From Streptomyces niphimycinicus (GTDB taxonomy: Bacteria; Actinomycetota; Actinomycetes; Streptomycetales; Streptomycetaceae): a stretch of 64,000 nucleotides of DNA. This document shows positions 29,667 to 38,155 of the stretch, one piece after another. The translations under genes and the position numbers were made by a program. The DNA lies in the NCBI RefSeq assembly GCF_018883605.1, contig NZ_JAHLEM010000036.1, forward strand, positions 1-64,000. The letters are read 5' to 3'. The number at the start of each line of letters is the position of its first letter. Position 1 is the stretch's first letter. The notes under the pieces are model-generated. The model was not told the origin of the DNA. It worked only from the letters and a program-made list of their open reading frames with translations, and did no database searches.

Positions 29667-29698
29667 CTCCGCCCGGCCGCCGTGACGGCCGGGCGGAG
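29667..29698. terminator. Hairpin between permease and AraC genes
   Basis: A 13-bp perfect stem (CTCCGCCCGGCCG and complement) with a 6-base loop lies between the convergent genes and can serve both directions. Confidence 0.8.
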
Positions 29699-29700
29699 TG

Positions 29701-30567
29701 TCAGACCGTGGTCCGCTCCACGGGGATCCACAACTCCGCGTCCGCCTGCGCCGCGTCCTGCGACAGCCGGGTGCGCAGCATCTCCGGCCCCGGCCTGCTC
29801 TGGTACGGGTTGGACGGGAACCACTGGGTGAAGACGTCCCGCCACAGGTACTGGAGCGCCTGCGGGAACGGCCCGGAGTTCTCGAAGACCGCCCATGTTC
29901 CCGCCGGGAGGACAAGCTCGTCCAGGTCCTCGGGGGCGGCGGCTCCGGTCACCACCGCGTGGTAGTAGTCGAGTTCGGTGCCCTCCGCACGGCTCGGATC
30001 GAGGTTGTCGCTCACTCCCAGGATCCCGTCCGGCTCCTGATCGGACAGCGCGGCGATCCGCCCGATCGTCTCCTCGCCGATGCCCCGGATGAACTCCGCG
30101 ATCCCCGGATTCACCCCCTCATGGACGAGCGGGACCCGGACCTTCTTGCCGACCACATGGAATCGCTCCTTCTCCACGACCCGGTATCGCATGCTGCTGC
30201 TCCCTTCGACAATGAGGCGGAAGGACATCCGCGGCTGGGAGCGCAGTACGGCACCTGCCCGCCGGGCCTCGCCCGGCCCCACACCGTGCATGGCCCGGAA
30301 CGCGCGCGCGAACGCCTCGCCCGAGCCGTAGCCGTAGCGCACCGCGATCTCCAGGAGTGTCCGCTCCCCGGCGAGCACCTCGGCCCCCGCGATGGTGAGC
30401 CTTCTGCGCCGGATGTACTCCGACAGCGGGATCCCCGCCAGCGCGGAGAACAGCCGGCGGAAGTGGTACTCCGACGTCACCGCGATCCGCGCCAACTCGG
30501 CCGTCTCGATCCGCTGATCGAGATGCGACTCGATATGTTCCAGGGCCTCGTTCAGCCGCTCCAGCAC
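29701..30567 (-). CDS. AraC-family regulator with GyrI-like effector domain
   Basis: The 288-residue protein has two AraC helix-turn-helix motifs at the N-terminus (about 8-105, for example IETAELARIAVTSEYHFRRLF and LLEIAVRYGYGSGEAFARAF) and a GyrI-like ligand-binding domain (about 115-285). This is the Rob/BmrR-like layout seen in regulators of multidrug or stress response. No target gene is adjacent: it converges on the permease and faces a small lipoprotein gene 204 bases away. Confidence 0.92.
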   Translation of the reverse strand: MLERLNEALEHIESHLDQRIETAELARIAVTSEYHFRRLFSALAGIPLSEYIRRRRLTIAGAEVLAGERTLLEIAVRYGYGSGEAFARAFRAMHGVGPGEARRAGAVLRSQPRMSFRLIVEGSSSMRYRVVEKERFHVVGKKVRVPLVHEGVNPGIAEFIRGIGEETIGRIAALSDQEPDGILGVSDNLDPSRAEGTELDYYHAVVTGAAAPEDLDELVLPAGTWAVFENSGPFPQALQYLWRDVFTQWFPSNPYQSRPGPEMLRTRLSQDAAQADAELWIPVERTTV

Positions 30568-30771
30568 CTCGGTCTCCTTCCCTGACGCCCCTCACGTTAG
30601 GAAGTCCGCACTCTGCCGGACCCGACATCCCGTGCCCGCTCCGGTCGGGTGTGCCGGATCGCCCTGTACGCCCGTTCGGTCACCGTTTCATCACAACGGT
30701 GACCCGGCACTCCCGCCCCGCCGCCCCGGCGCCGCATGATGCACCCCACCATCGACGCCCTTGGGAGACAT

Positions 30772-31116
30772 ATGCGCACCCGTACCCTCGAAGTCGCGGC
30801 CGTCATCGCCGTCACCCTGCTGCTGACCGGCTGTTCCGGCGGTGGTGACAGGGGGGACAAGCGCAACCCGAGCGGCACCCCGGCCGCCGCCGATAAGGCC
30901 GACATCACCCGGCGCTGTGTCGATGCCATCGCCGACCGGGCCGCCGCCCACAAGGGCGGAGCGGTCCGCTCCCATCCCGTCCCCGGACCGTGCGCCCGGC
31001 TGTCGGACGCCGACTATCTGGACGCCTATATGGCAGGGCTCGAACAGGCGCACCGTGTCGCGCGGAAGGCGTCTCAGGGCGAATCCGGCAAGGCGGCCGA
31101 CGGCGCGGGGAACTGA
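30772..31116 (+). CDS. Small putative lipoprotein
   Basis: The 114-residue protein starts at an ATG after GGGAGA. It has a lipoprotein signal with lipobox LLTGC (Cys21), so it should be anchored outside the membrane. The mature part has two further cysteines (RRCVDAI and GPCARL), which could form a disulfide, and a short alpha-helical tail. No known domain is recognised. Its 3' end overlaps the end of the convergent pentapeptide-repeat gene by 43 bases. Confidence 0.7.
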   Translation: MRTRTLEVAAVIAVTLLLTGCSGGGDRGDKRNPSGTPAAADKADITRRCVDAIADRAAAHKGGAVRSHPVPGPCARLSDADYLDAYMAGLEQAHRVARKASQGESGKAADGAGN

Positions 31117-31781
31117 CCCGCCGCCCGGGACTCGGCCCGGCTCGGATGGTCGGCGCAGGAATTCCGGGCGCTCGACCGCGAGCCGTCCGGGCACAGGACG
31201 TTCTCCCAGGTCGTCGTCGAGATATCGGCATCCCGCAGCCGTGCGCCGCGGAGATCGGAGTCGGACACCGTGGCGCCGGCCAGATCGGCGCCGACCAGAT
31301 CCGCTCCGTTGAGGCCGACATGGGTGAGGGACGCCGCCCGCAGCTCCACGGTGTCTAGCTGTGCGCCCTCCAGGCTGACGTCGGTGAGCAGACCCCTGTC
31401 GAGCCTCGCGCCGCTGAGATCGGCGCCGCGCAGGTCGACCTGCGAGAGGGTGGCGGAGCCGAGGTCCACCCGCCGGAGGTCGGCGCCCCGCAGATCGACG
31501 TTCTCCAGCGACACCCCGACCAGCCGCGCCGCGTAGAGATTGCCGCGCCGCAGATTGGCCTCGGACACCAGCCCGGTCAGGGTGGACCGTTCGAGATTGA
31601 CGCACCGCAGCTTCTTCTGCCACAGATCGCCACCGGCCACGGTGCGGCTGGAGAGATCCTTGCCCGTGCGGCCGGAACAGCTCCGGCCATGGTCGTCGTC
31701 CTCCCCGCACCCGACGAGCAGGGCCGACGACAGGGCGGTCACGATGAGGCAGGAGAGCGAACGGGGCCACCGCGTGGTCAT
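31074..31781 (-). CDS. Pentapeptide-repeat lipoprotein
   Basis: The 235-residue protein has a lipoprotein signal ending in LLVGC (Cys25) and then about 130 residues of pentapeptide repeats of the A(D/N)LxX type, for example VDLRGADLRRVDL and NGADLVGADLAGATV. These would form a right-handed quadrilateral beta-helix outside the membrane. Four other cysteines (GRSCSG, LRCVNL, VLCPDG, NSCADH) may form disulfides. The start is either this ATG or the in-frame ATG at 31793; this one gives the cleaner signal peptide. It begins about 20 bases after the ferritin-like gene on the same strand, so the two are probably co-transcribed. Function unknown. Confidence 0.75.
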   Translation of the reverse strand: MTTRWPRSLSCLIVTALSSALLVGCGEDDDHGRSCSGRTGKDLSSRTVAGGDLWQKKLRCVNLERSTLTGLVSEANLRRGNLYAARLVGVSLENVDLRGADLRRVDLGSATLSQVDLRGADLSGARLDRGLLTDVSLEGAQLDTVELRAASLTHVGLNGADLVGADLAGATVSDSDLRGARLRDADISTTTWENVLCPDGSRSSARNSCADHPSRAESRAAGQFPAPSAALPDSP

Positions 31782-31801
31782 GGGCCGATCCATCACGGCT
31801 G

Positions 31802-32335
31802 TCAGACGCCGATCAGATCCACCAGATCGTCGGCATGCTCCTCCTCTTCCTCCAGGATCGACTCCATCAGCCGGCGGGTGGTCGGGTCGTGTTCGCCCAG
31901 CCAGCGGATGATCTCCTGATAGCCGGCGATCACGATGCGCTCGGCGAGCAGATTGTGCTCCAGCATCGCCTCGAGGTCGTTGTCGGGCGGTGTGGTGTAG
32001 TCGGTGTGGGAGCGCTGGCCCAGCGAGGCGGGGTCGAAGTCGGGGTCGGCGCCGAGCTGGGAGACGCGTTCGGCGGCGCGCAGCGCATGCTGCATCTCCT
32101 CCTTCGCATGCTCGGTGAACTCCGAGGAGACCTGGGCGCGGTCGATCCCGCTGGCGGAGATGGCGTGGCGGGTGTAGCGCAGCCAGCACACCACCTCGGT
32201 CGCGATGACGTCATTGAGGATGCCGATGACCCGGTCCTTGTCCAGACCGTAGGTGTCCGTCACCGGTCCGGCCGCCATCTTCCGGCGGGCCTCGTCGCGG
32301 ATCTTGGTCACGTCCAGCACGAAGTCGTCGCTCAT
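31802..32335 (-). CDS. Ferritin-like protein (bacterioferritin/Dps type)
   Basis: The 177-residue protein has a four-helix ferritin-like pattern with di-iron-type ligands: NDVIATEVVCWLRYTRH, EFTEHAKEEMQHALRAAERV and EEEEEHADDLVDL. Bacterioferritins store iron as a mineral in a hollow shell; here the sequence is about 15-20 residues longer than the usual bacterioferritin and starts with a short extra segment (MSDDFVLDVTKIRDEARRK). AGAGAGG precedes the ATG. The pentapeptide-repeat lipoprotein gene follows closely. Whether haem is bound cannot be judged. Confidence 0.85.
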   Translation of the reverse strand: MSDDFVLDVTKIRDEARRKMAAGPVTDTYGLDKDRVIGILNDVIATEVVCWLRYTRHAISASGIDRAQVSSEFTEHAKEEMQHALRAAERVSQLGADPDFDPASLGQRSHTDYTTPPDNDLEAMLEHNLLAERIVIAGYQEIIRWLGEHDPTTRRLMESILEEEEEHADDLVDLIGV

Positions 32336-32466
32336 CGGTGCCCTCTCTGCTCTCCTCGGGTTGGGCGAGTGTTCCCCGCGGGGCCCGGAGGGCATCGGAC
32401 AGAGCGTCAAGATGACTGGATCGCCGCACAGCGCCAGCCGATCGGCGGTATCCGGCCGGGAACGCG

Positions 32467-32507
32467 GTTCGGCGCCGGCCGGGCTGTGGGCCCGGCCGGC
32501 GCCGAAC
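32467..32507 (-). terminator. Hairpin at the end of the molybdenum hydroxylase operon
   Basis: A perfect 17-bp stem (GTTCGGCGCCGGCCGGG and complement) with a 7-base loop lies just past the stop of the large-subunit gene. Confidence 0.85.
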
Positions 32508-32520
32508 ATTCGACGATGGG

Positions 32521-34671
32521 TCAGCCTCCGTGACCGGGCTCCGGCACGTTCGTCCCCGCCGACAGGACCCGGTCCGGGCGGATCGGCAGGTCGCGGTGGC
32601 GGACTCCGGTGGCGTGCCACACCGCGTTGGCGATGGCCGCCGCGGCTCCCACGATGCCGATCTCGCCGACGCCCTTGATACCGACCGGGTCGTCCGGGTC
32701 CGGGTCGTCCACCCAGTCCGCCTCGATCAGCGGCACATCGGCGTTCGCGGCGAAGTGATAGCCCGCGAGGTCCGGTCCGACATGGCCGCCCGAGGCCCGG
32801 TCCCGGACCGCCTCCTCGTGCAGGGCCATGGAAATGCCCCAGACCATCCCGCCGACGAGCTGGTTGCGCGCGGTCAGGGGGTTGACGATCCGGCCCGCCG
32901 CGAAGATCCCGAGCATCCGCCGCACCCGGACCTCTCCGCTGGTGACATCCACGGCCACCTCGGCGAACTGCGCCCCGAAGGAGTGCCGTTCCTTCTTCGA
33001 CAGGGCGCCGACCGCCTCGGAGGTGTCGGACCGCGCGGTGATTCCCTCGGGCGGGATGTCGCCGCCCAGGGCCAGCCGCTCGCGCAGCTCGCGCACCGCG
33101 ATCGACACCGCCCACGCCCAGGAGCGCATGCCCATCGAGCCACCGGCGATCATCGCCGGGCCGAGGTCGCTGTCCGCCATGACCACCCGGACCCGGTCCG
33201 GATCCACTTCCAGCGCGTCCGCGGCGACCAGGGCGATGCCGGTCCGGGCGCCGGTCCCGATGTCCGCCGCGTTGATGCGCACGGTGAAGGTGCCGTCCGC
33301 CTCGGCCGTCACACCCGCCGTGGACGGGCCCGCCCCCGAGTGGAAGCTGGCCGCCGCCATACCCGTCCCGAGCAGCCACCGTCCCTCGCGGCGCAGCCCC
33401 GGACGCGGATCCCGGTCCGCCCAGCCGAACCTGCGGGCACCCTCCTCGTAGCAGGCCACCAGATTGCGGCTGCTGAACGGCAGGCCCGAGACGGGGCCCC
33501 GGTCCGGTTCATTGCGGACGCGCAGCGCGATCGGGTCGATGCCGGACGCCTCGGCGAGTTCGTCGAGCGCGCACTCCAGCGCGAACGAGCCCGGTGCCTC
33601 GCCGGGCGCGCGCATAAAGGTCGGGGTCGGCACATCGAGCCGTACCACCCGGTCGCTGGTGTGGTGCGCGTCGGCGTCGTACATCACACGCGCCACCGTG
33701 GCGCTGCGCTCGATGAATTCGTGCACGGTCGAGGTGACGCACTCGGACCGGTGGTCGAGCGCGCGCAGCCGCCCCGACGCGTCGGCGCCGAGCCGGACCC
33801 GCTGCGCGGTGGGGCTGCGATAGCCGATGGTCGAGAACATCTGGCGGCGGGTCATCACGACGCGCACCGGACGGTCGAGGACGGTCGCGGCCATGGCGGC
33901 GGCCACTTGGTGCGAGCCGATGGTCTTGGAGCCGAAGCCGCCGCCGACGTGCTCGGACCGCACCCGCACCGACTCCGCGTCGAGGGAGAAGATCTGCGCC
34001 AGCTCACCGGCCACGTACGAGGTGCCCTGATTGGAGTCGAGGACCTCGAGCCGGCCGCCGTCCCAGCGGGCCGTCGCGGCGTGCGGCTCCATGGGGTTGT
34101 GGTGTTCCTCCGGGGTGGTGTACTCGGCGTCCACGACGAAGGTGGAGGCGGCGAGCTCGGCCTCGATGTCGCCTTTGGTCGCCTCCGCCGCACCGAACGG
34201 CGAGTCCCCGGGGGTGTACACATCGGGGTGTCCGGCGAAGAAGTCGGTGTCGTGCGACTCCTGGTCGTACCGGACCACCAGCGCTTCCGCGGCCTCCCGG
34301 GCCTGCTCGGGCCGCTCGGCGACGACCAGCGCCACCGGCCAGCCCCGGAAGGGGACACGGTCGTGCTGGAAGACCCCGATGATCGGGTCGGGCGGCCCGA
34401 TCATGCCCATGTAGTCCAGGTTGACGCGCGGGGCGTTCTCATGGTGGAGGACCGCGAGGACACCGGGCATGGCGAGGACGGAGTCGGCCTCGACCGAGCG
34501 GATCCGGCCGCGGGCGATGGTGGACAACACCATCCAGCCATGGGCGAGTTCGGGCAGCGGGATGTCGCCCGAGTAGCGGGCCGCCCCGGTGACCTTCTCC
34601 CGGCCCTCGACACGGGTGCGCGCGGTGCCGAGGGCCCCCGTCGTCGTGGTGGTTCCGGTCGTCGTGGTCAT
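32521..34671 (-). CDS. Xanthine dehydrogenase-family molybdopterin-binding (large) subunit
   Basis: The 716-residue protein is the molybdenum-cofactor subunit of a three-part xanthine/aldehyde oxidase-type hydroxylase. Visible signatures are GAARYSGDIPLPELAHG near the start, PMEPHAATARW, GGGFGSK, MRAPGEAPGSFALE and the C-terminal GVGEIG with the active-site glutamate. It oxidises an aldehyde or N-heterocycle with water as oxygen source; the true substrate cannot be told. Its ATG overlaps the stop of the FAD subunit (ATGA). The Thr-rich N-terminus (MTTTTGTTTTTG) is odd but not a signal peptide. Confidence 0.95.
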   Translation of the reverse strand: MTTTTGTTTTTGALGTARTRVEGREKVTGAARYSGDIPLPELAHGWMVLSTIARGRIRSVEADSVLAMPGVLAVLHHENAPRVNLDYMGMIGPPDPIIGVFQHDRVPFRGWPVALVVAERPEQAREAAEALVVRYDQESHDTDFFAGHPDVYTPGDSPFGAAEATKGDIEAELAASTFVVDAEYTTPEEHHNPMEPHAATARWDGGRLEVLDSNQGTSYVAGELAQIFSLDAESVRVRSEHVGGGFGSKTIGSHQVAAAMAATVLDRPVRVVMTRRQMFSTIGYRSPTAQRVRLGADASGRLRALDHRSECVTSTVHEFIERSATVARVMYDADAHHTSDRVVRLDVPTPTFMRAPGEAPGSFALECALDELAEASGIDPIALRVRNEPDRGPVSGLPFSSRNLVACYEEGARRFGWADRDPRPGLRREGRWLLGTGMAAASFHSGAGPSTAGVTAEADGTFTVRINAADIGTGARTGIALVAADALEVDPDRVRVVMADSDLGPAMIAGGSMGMRSWAWAVSIAVRELRERLALGGDIPPEGITARSDTSEAVGALSKKERHSFGAQFAEVAVDVTSGEVRVRRMLGIFAAGRIVNPLTARNQLVGGMVWGISMALHEEAVRDRASGGHVGPDLAGYHFAANADVPLIEADWVDDPDPDDPVGIKGVGEIGIVGAAAAIANAVWHATGVRHRDLPIRPDRVLSAGTNVPEPGHGG

Positions 34672-35660
34672 CGGGCGGCCTCCTCGGCGAGTTCGGTCAG
34701 CAGGGCCACGACGAGGTTGCGCATCAGCGGCACCTTGTATCCGTTGTGGGGCAGTGCCTCGGCGGCGGCCAGCTCCGCGTCCGCGGCGGCGGCGAACGCC
34801 TCGGCGGTCGCCGGGCCTCCGGTCAGCGCCCGCTCGGCCTCCAGCGCCCGCCACGGCCGGGAGGCGACCGCTCCGAAGGCGAGGCGGACCTCGTGGACGA
34901 CACCGTCCCGGACGTCGAGGACGGCGGCGATCGAACCGATCGCGAAGGCGTAGGACGCGCGCTCGCGGACCTTGCGGTAGCGGGAGTGCGCGGCGACCGG
35001 GGCCGGGGGCAGGATGACGCCGGTGATCAGTGCGCCGGAGGGCAGCGCCGTCTCCAGATGCGGGGTGTCGCCCACGGGCAGATAGAAGTCCGCGAGCGGC
35101 AACTCGCCCGGCCCGTCGGCGGTTTCGTACCGCACGACGGCGTCGAAGGCGGCGAGCGCGACCCCCATGTCCGAGGGGTGGGTGGCCACGCAGTGCCCGG
35201 AGGCGCCGAGGATCGCGTGGTTGTGGTGCTCACCCTCGATGGCCGGGCAGCCACTGCCGGGCAGGCGCTTGTTGCAGGGCCCCGCCACATCGGTGAAGTA
35301 GCCGCAGCGGGTGCGCTGGAGCAGATTCCCGCCGACGGTGGCCATATTGCGCAGTTGCCCGGAGGCACCGGCCAGGACGGCCTGCGCGAGGGCCGGGTAG
35401 CGGCGCCGTACCTCGGGATGGGCGGCGAGATCGCTGTTGGTGACGGTGGCCCCGATGAGCAGTCCGCCGTCCGGCGTCATCTCGACGCGGTCCAGGGGCA
35501 GTTCGCGTACGTCGACCAGGCGTCCGGGCCGCTCGATGCCGGTCTTCATCAGATCGACCAGATTGGTGCCGCCGCCGAGGAACCGTGCGTCGGGATCGGC
35601 ACCGAGTACGGCGACCGCCTCGGAGACATCAAGGACACGCTGGTAGCCGAACTCCTTCAT
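34668..35660 (-). CDS. Xanthine dehydrogenase-family FAD-binding (medium) subunit
   Basis: The 330-residue protein has the FAD-binding pattern of this family: FLGGGTNLVDLMK near the start and LRNMATVGGNLLQRTRC, with further cysteines in GYFTDVAGPCNKR and GSGCPAIEG as in the YagS/PaoB type, which may carry an extra 4Fe-4S cluster. It passes electrons from the 2Fe-2S subunit to FAD and the final acceptor. It overlaps both neighbours by ATGA, giving the order small-medium-large subunit. Confidence 0.95.
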   Translation of the reverse strand: MKEFGYQRVLDVSEAVAVLGADPDARFLGGGTNLVDLMKTGIERPGRLVDVRELPLDRVEMTPDGGLLIGATVTNSDLAAHPEVRRRYPALAQAVLAGASGQLRNMATVGGNLLQRTRCGYFTDVAGPCNKRLPGSGCPAIEGEHHNHAILGASGHCVATHPSDMGVALAAFDAVVRYETADGPGELPLADFYLPVGDTPHLETALPSGALITGVILPPAPVAAHSRYRKVRERASYAFAIGSIAAVLDVRDGVVHEVRLAFGAVASRPWRALEAERALTGGPATAEAFAAAADAELAAAEALPHNGYKVPLMRNLVVALLTELAEEAAR

Positions 35661-36214
35661 GCCACGACCTCCTCGGTCCCGGTCGCCTGAGCCTCGGCCG
35701 CCTGCGCGACCGCCTGCACGATCGACACATACGCGCCGCAGCGGCACAGATTGCCGCTCATCCGCTCCCGGATCTCATCGGCGGTCAGTGGTGGCGGCCC
35801 CGCTTCGGGGCGGACGTCGGCGGTGACGGCGCTCGGCCAGCCCGCCGCGTGTTCCTCGATCACGGCCAGGGCGGAACAGATCTGCCCTGGGGTGCAGTAG
35901 CCGCACTGGTAGCCGTCGAGGTCGAGAAACGCCTGCTGCACCGGATGCAGCCGGTCGCCGTCGGCCACGCCCTCGATCGTGGTGACGTCACGGCCCTCGG
36001 CCGCCACCGCGAGCTGGAGGCAGGAGACGGCCCGGCGGCCGTCGAGCAGTACCGTGCAGGCCCCGCACTGGCCCTGGTCACAGCCCTTCTTGGTCCCGGT
36101 GAGATCGAGATGCTCACGCAGGGCGTCGAGCAGGGTGGTGCGGTGGTCGACGGGCAGCGTGTACTTCTCGCCGTTGATGGTCAGCGTGATGACGCTGGAC
36201 GTCGATGGGGCCAT
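35657..36214 (-). CDS. Xanthine dehydrogenase-family 2Fe-2S (small) subunit
   Basis: The 185-residue protein has two 2Fe-2S clusters. The N-terminal ferredoxin-like one is GCDQGQCGAC followed by VSC, and the C-terminal one is QCGYCTPGQ with NLCRCGAY. It is the first gene of the operon; GAAGG precedes its ATG. There is no twin-arginine signal, so unlike E. coli PaoA this enzyme is probably cytoplasmic. A TetR gene diverges from it, with two palindromic sites in the gap. Confidence 0.95.
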   Translation of the reverse strand: MAPSTSSVITLTINGEKYTLPVDHRTTLLDALREHLDLTGTKKGCDQGQCGACTVLLDGRRAVSCLQLAVAAEGRDVTTIEGVADGDRLHPVQQAFLDLDGYQCGYCTPGQICSALAVIEEHAAGWPSAVTADVRPEAGPPPLTADEIRERMSGNLCRCGAYVSIVQAVAQAAEAQATGTEEVVA

Positions 36215-36355
36215 GAGTCAGCCTTCTTTCGCGGGTGTGGTGCGCGTCGAAGTCGTCCAATGAGAGGTCCCGGGGGAGGGGAATGCGTGAGAATGCCGGT
36301 CGGCGCTCGGTTCCGGCCATCCCCACGAGCCGTTTCAGCCGGTAAGGTGGACCTA

Positions 36356-36373
36356 AGCGGACACCTGTCCGCT
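36356..36373. promoter_or_regulatory. Palindromic operator 1 between the XDH-type operon and TetR
   Basis: AGCGGACACCTGTCCGCT has two perfect 8-bp arms around CC. A near-identical site lies 31 bp away centre to centre, about three helical turns, fitting two repressor dimers on one face of DNA. Confidence 0.75.
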
Positions 36374-36386
36374 ATGCATGAAACCT

Positions 36387-36404
36387 AGCGGACAGGTGTC
36401 CGGT
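36387..36404. promoter_or_regulatory. Palindromic operator 2 between the XDH-type operon and TetR
   Basis: AGCGGACAGGTGTCCGGT repeats operator 1 with one mismatch in the arms. The symmetry extends outward as CCTA/TAGG. It lies 52 bases before the TetR start codon. Confidence 0.75.
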
Positions 36405-36455
36405 AGGCAAGGTCGGCGCTATGTCGGCGCTATGCGGTGTCCGGAAGGAGGATGT

Positions 36456-37067
36456 GTGCAGGCAGAGAAGGACGCGCGGCTGCGCTCGGACGCGCAAGCG
36501 AACCGCGAGCGCATCCTGGAAGTGGCGCTGGCGGAGCTGACCCGCTCGGCGGATGTCCCCCTGAGCACCATCGCGAAGAAGGCGGGCGTCGGACAGGGCA
36601 CGCTGTACCGAAACTTCCCCAGCCGCGAGGCCCTCGTGCTGGAGATCTACCGCCACGAGATGCTTCAGGTCGCGGACATCGCGGCCGAGCTGCTCCGCAG
36701 CCGGGCGCCCGATGAGGCGCTCCGGGAGTGGATGGGGCATCTGGCCCGGTTCGCCATGGCCAAGGCCGGTCTGGCCGACGCGCTGCACAAGGCCCTCAGC
36801 GCCGACTGCGGACAGAAGAAACCGGGACATGGCCGGATGGCCGAGGCCGTGGCGCTTTTGCTGAAGGCGAACGAGGAGGTCGGCACGATCCGTCCGGACG
36901 TGACCACCGACGACTTCCTGCTCGCCATCTCCGGTCTGTGGCAGATCAGTCCCGATGACCAGGGGCCGGTGCGTGCCAGACGGCTGCTGGACCTGGTCAT
37001 GGACGGACTGCGCGTGGGCGCGCCCGCGGCGGGACGGCCGGGGCCGACGGCCGATACGGCGGGCTGA
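36456..37067 (+). CDS. TetR-family regulator of the adjacent molybdenum hydroxylase operon
   Basis: The 203-residue protein starts at GTG, four bases after a near-perfect AAGGAGG. It has the TetR helix-turn-helix (about 33-60: PLSTIAKKAGVGQGTLYRNF). An earlier in-frame ATG at 36378 would start inside the operator region and add a non-conserved leader, so it is not preferred. It is divergent from the xanthine-dehydrogenase-type operon, and both promoters must lie around the two palindromes. Self-control and repression of the operon are therefore likely; TetR proteins beside such operons are common. Confidence 0.9.
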   Translation: MQAEKDARLRSDAQANRERILEVALAELTRSADVPLSTIAKKAGVGQGTLYRNFPSREALVLEIYRHEMLQVADIAAELLRSRAPDEALREWMGHLARFAMAKAGLADALHKALSADCGQKKPGHGRMAEAVALLLKANEEVGTIRPDVTTDDFLLAISGLWQISPDDQGPVRARRLLDLVMDGLRVGAPAAGRPGPTADTAG

Positions 37068-37089
37068 GCCGGCGGCCGGGGACAGGCCG

Positions 37090-37122
37090 GCGGGGGCACG
37101 TCGGCGACGACCGTGCCCCCGC
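37090..37122. terminator. Hairpin between TetR and oxidoreductase genes
   Basis: An 11-bp perfect stem (GCGGGGGCACG and complement) with an 11-base loop lies between the convergent genes. Confidence 0.7.
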
Positions 37123-37132
37123 GGGTGCGGGA

Positions 37133-38155
37133 TCAGCCCGAGGCGGGAAGCGCGGTGCGGGGCCGGGGCGGGAACCCGGCGGTGCGGTAGCACGCGTCGA
37201 TCAGGGACATGGTGGTCAGCGCGTCCTCCGCGTCCAGCGGAAGCGGCGCGCCATGCCGCAGATGAGCGGCGTACGCCTCCAGTTGGTAGGTGTACGAGGA
37301 GCGCTTGCCCAGCTCCTCGGTCCGCTCACCCGCGGGCGTGCGCACCAGGACGCGGTCGTCCAGATGGGGCTGGACGAAGTTCACGGCCGTCGCCTCGCCC
37401 CGCGAGCCGACGATCCGCAGGCTCATCCGAAAGTCCCCGTACGCCATATGGCAGCGGGCCGATCCGGTGGCGCCGCCCGGGAAGGCCAGTTCCGCGTCCA
37501 GCCACTCGTCGACCCCCGGTGCGCCCTGCCGTGCGCCGCCGCGGGCGGTGACCAGACGCGGGGGACCACCGGCCCAGGGCGCGAGCGTGGCTTGCGCGTG
37601 CAGGCTGTAGCAGCCCAGGTCCATGAGGGCGCCCCCGGCCAGGGGGAGGGACCAGCGGGGGTCGGACCCGGGCGGAGCGGGCATGGCGACCATCGTCTCG
37701 ACATGCCGCAGCTCCCCGAGTTCCCCGGAGCCCAGCAGTTCGTGGAGGCGGCGGGTGACGGGATGGAAGAGGTAGTGGAAGCCCTCCATGAAGACGGTGC
37801 CCGCCTTGGCGGCGGCGTCGCGCACCTCGGTGGCCTCCTCGGTGTTGCTCGCCGACGGCTTCTCGCTCAGGACGTGCTTGCCCGCGGCGAGGGCGGCGAG
37901 GTTCCACGGGCCGTGCAGGCCGTTGGCCAGCGGGTTGTAGACCACCTCCACCTCGGGGTCGCCGATCACCTCTGCGTAGGAGCCGAGAACGCGCTCGATG
38001 CCGTGCTCGGCGGCGAAGGCATCGGCCCGGCCACGGGTGCGGGCGGCCACCGCGACGAGGCGGTGGCCGCCCGCACGGGCGGGGCCGACCAGGGAGAGCG
38101 CGGAGATCCGGGCGGCGCCCAGGATCCCGATGCGCAGCGGCTCGGCTGTCGTCAT
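37133..38155 (-). CDS. Gfo/Idh/MocA-family oxidoreductase
   Basis: The 340-residue protein has an N-terminal Rossmann fold (IGILGAARISALSLVGPA) and the family EKP motif (SEKPS, Lys99), then the C-terminal substrate domain with GGALMDLGCYSLH (Asp179, His186). Such enzymes oxidise a sugar or cyclitol hydroxyl with NAD(P). It is the last gene of a four-gene operon and overlaps the previous gene by ATGA. Its C-terminal pattern is of the xylose/dihydrodiol dehydrogenase type rather than inositol dehydrogenase. Confidence 0.92.
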   Translation of the reverse strand: MTTAEPLRIGILGAARISALSLVGPARAGGHRLVAVAARTRGRADAFAAEHGIERVLGSYAEVIGDPEVEVVYNPLANGLHGPWNLAALAAGKHVLSEKPSASNTEEATEVRDAAAKAGTVFMEGFHYLFHPVTRRLHELLGSGELGELRHVETMVAMPAPPGSDPRWSLPLAGGALMDLGCYSLHAQATLAPWAGGPPRLVTARGGARQGAPGVDEWLDAELAFPGGATGSARCHMAYGDFRMSLRIVGSRGEATAVNFVQPHLDDRVLVRTPAGERTEELGKRSSYTYQLEAYAAHLRHGAPLPLDAEDALTTMSLIDACYRTAGFPPRPRTALPASG

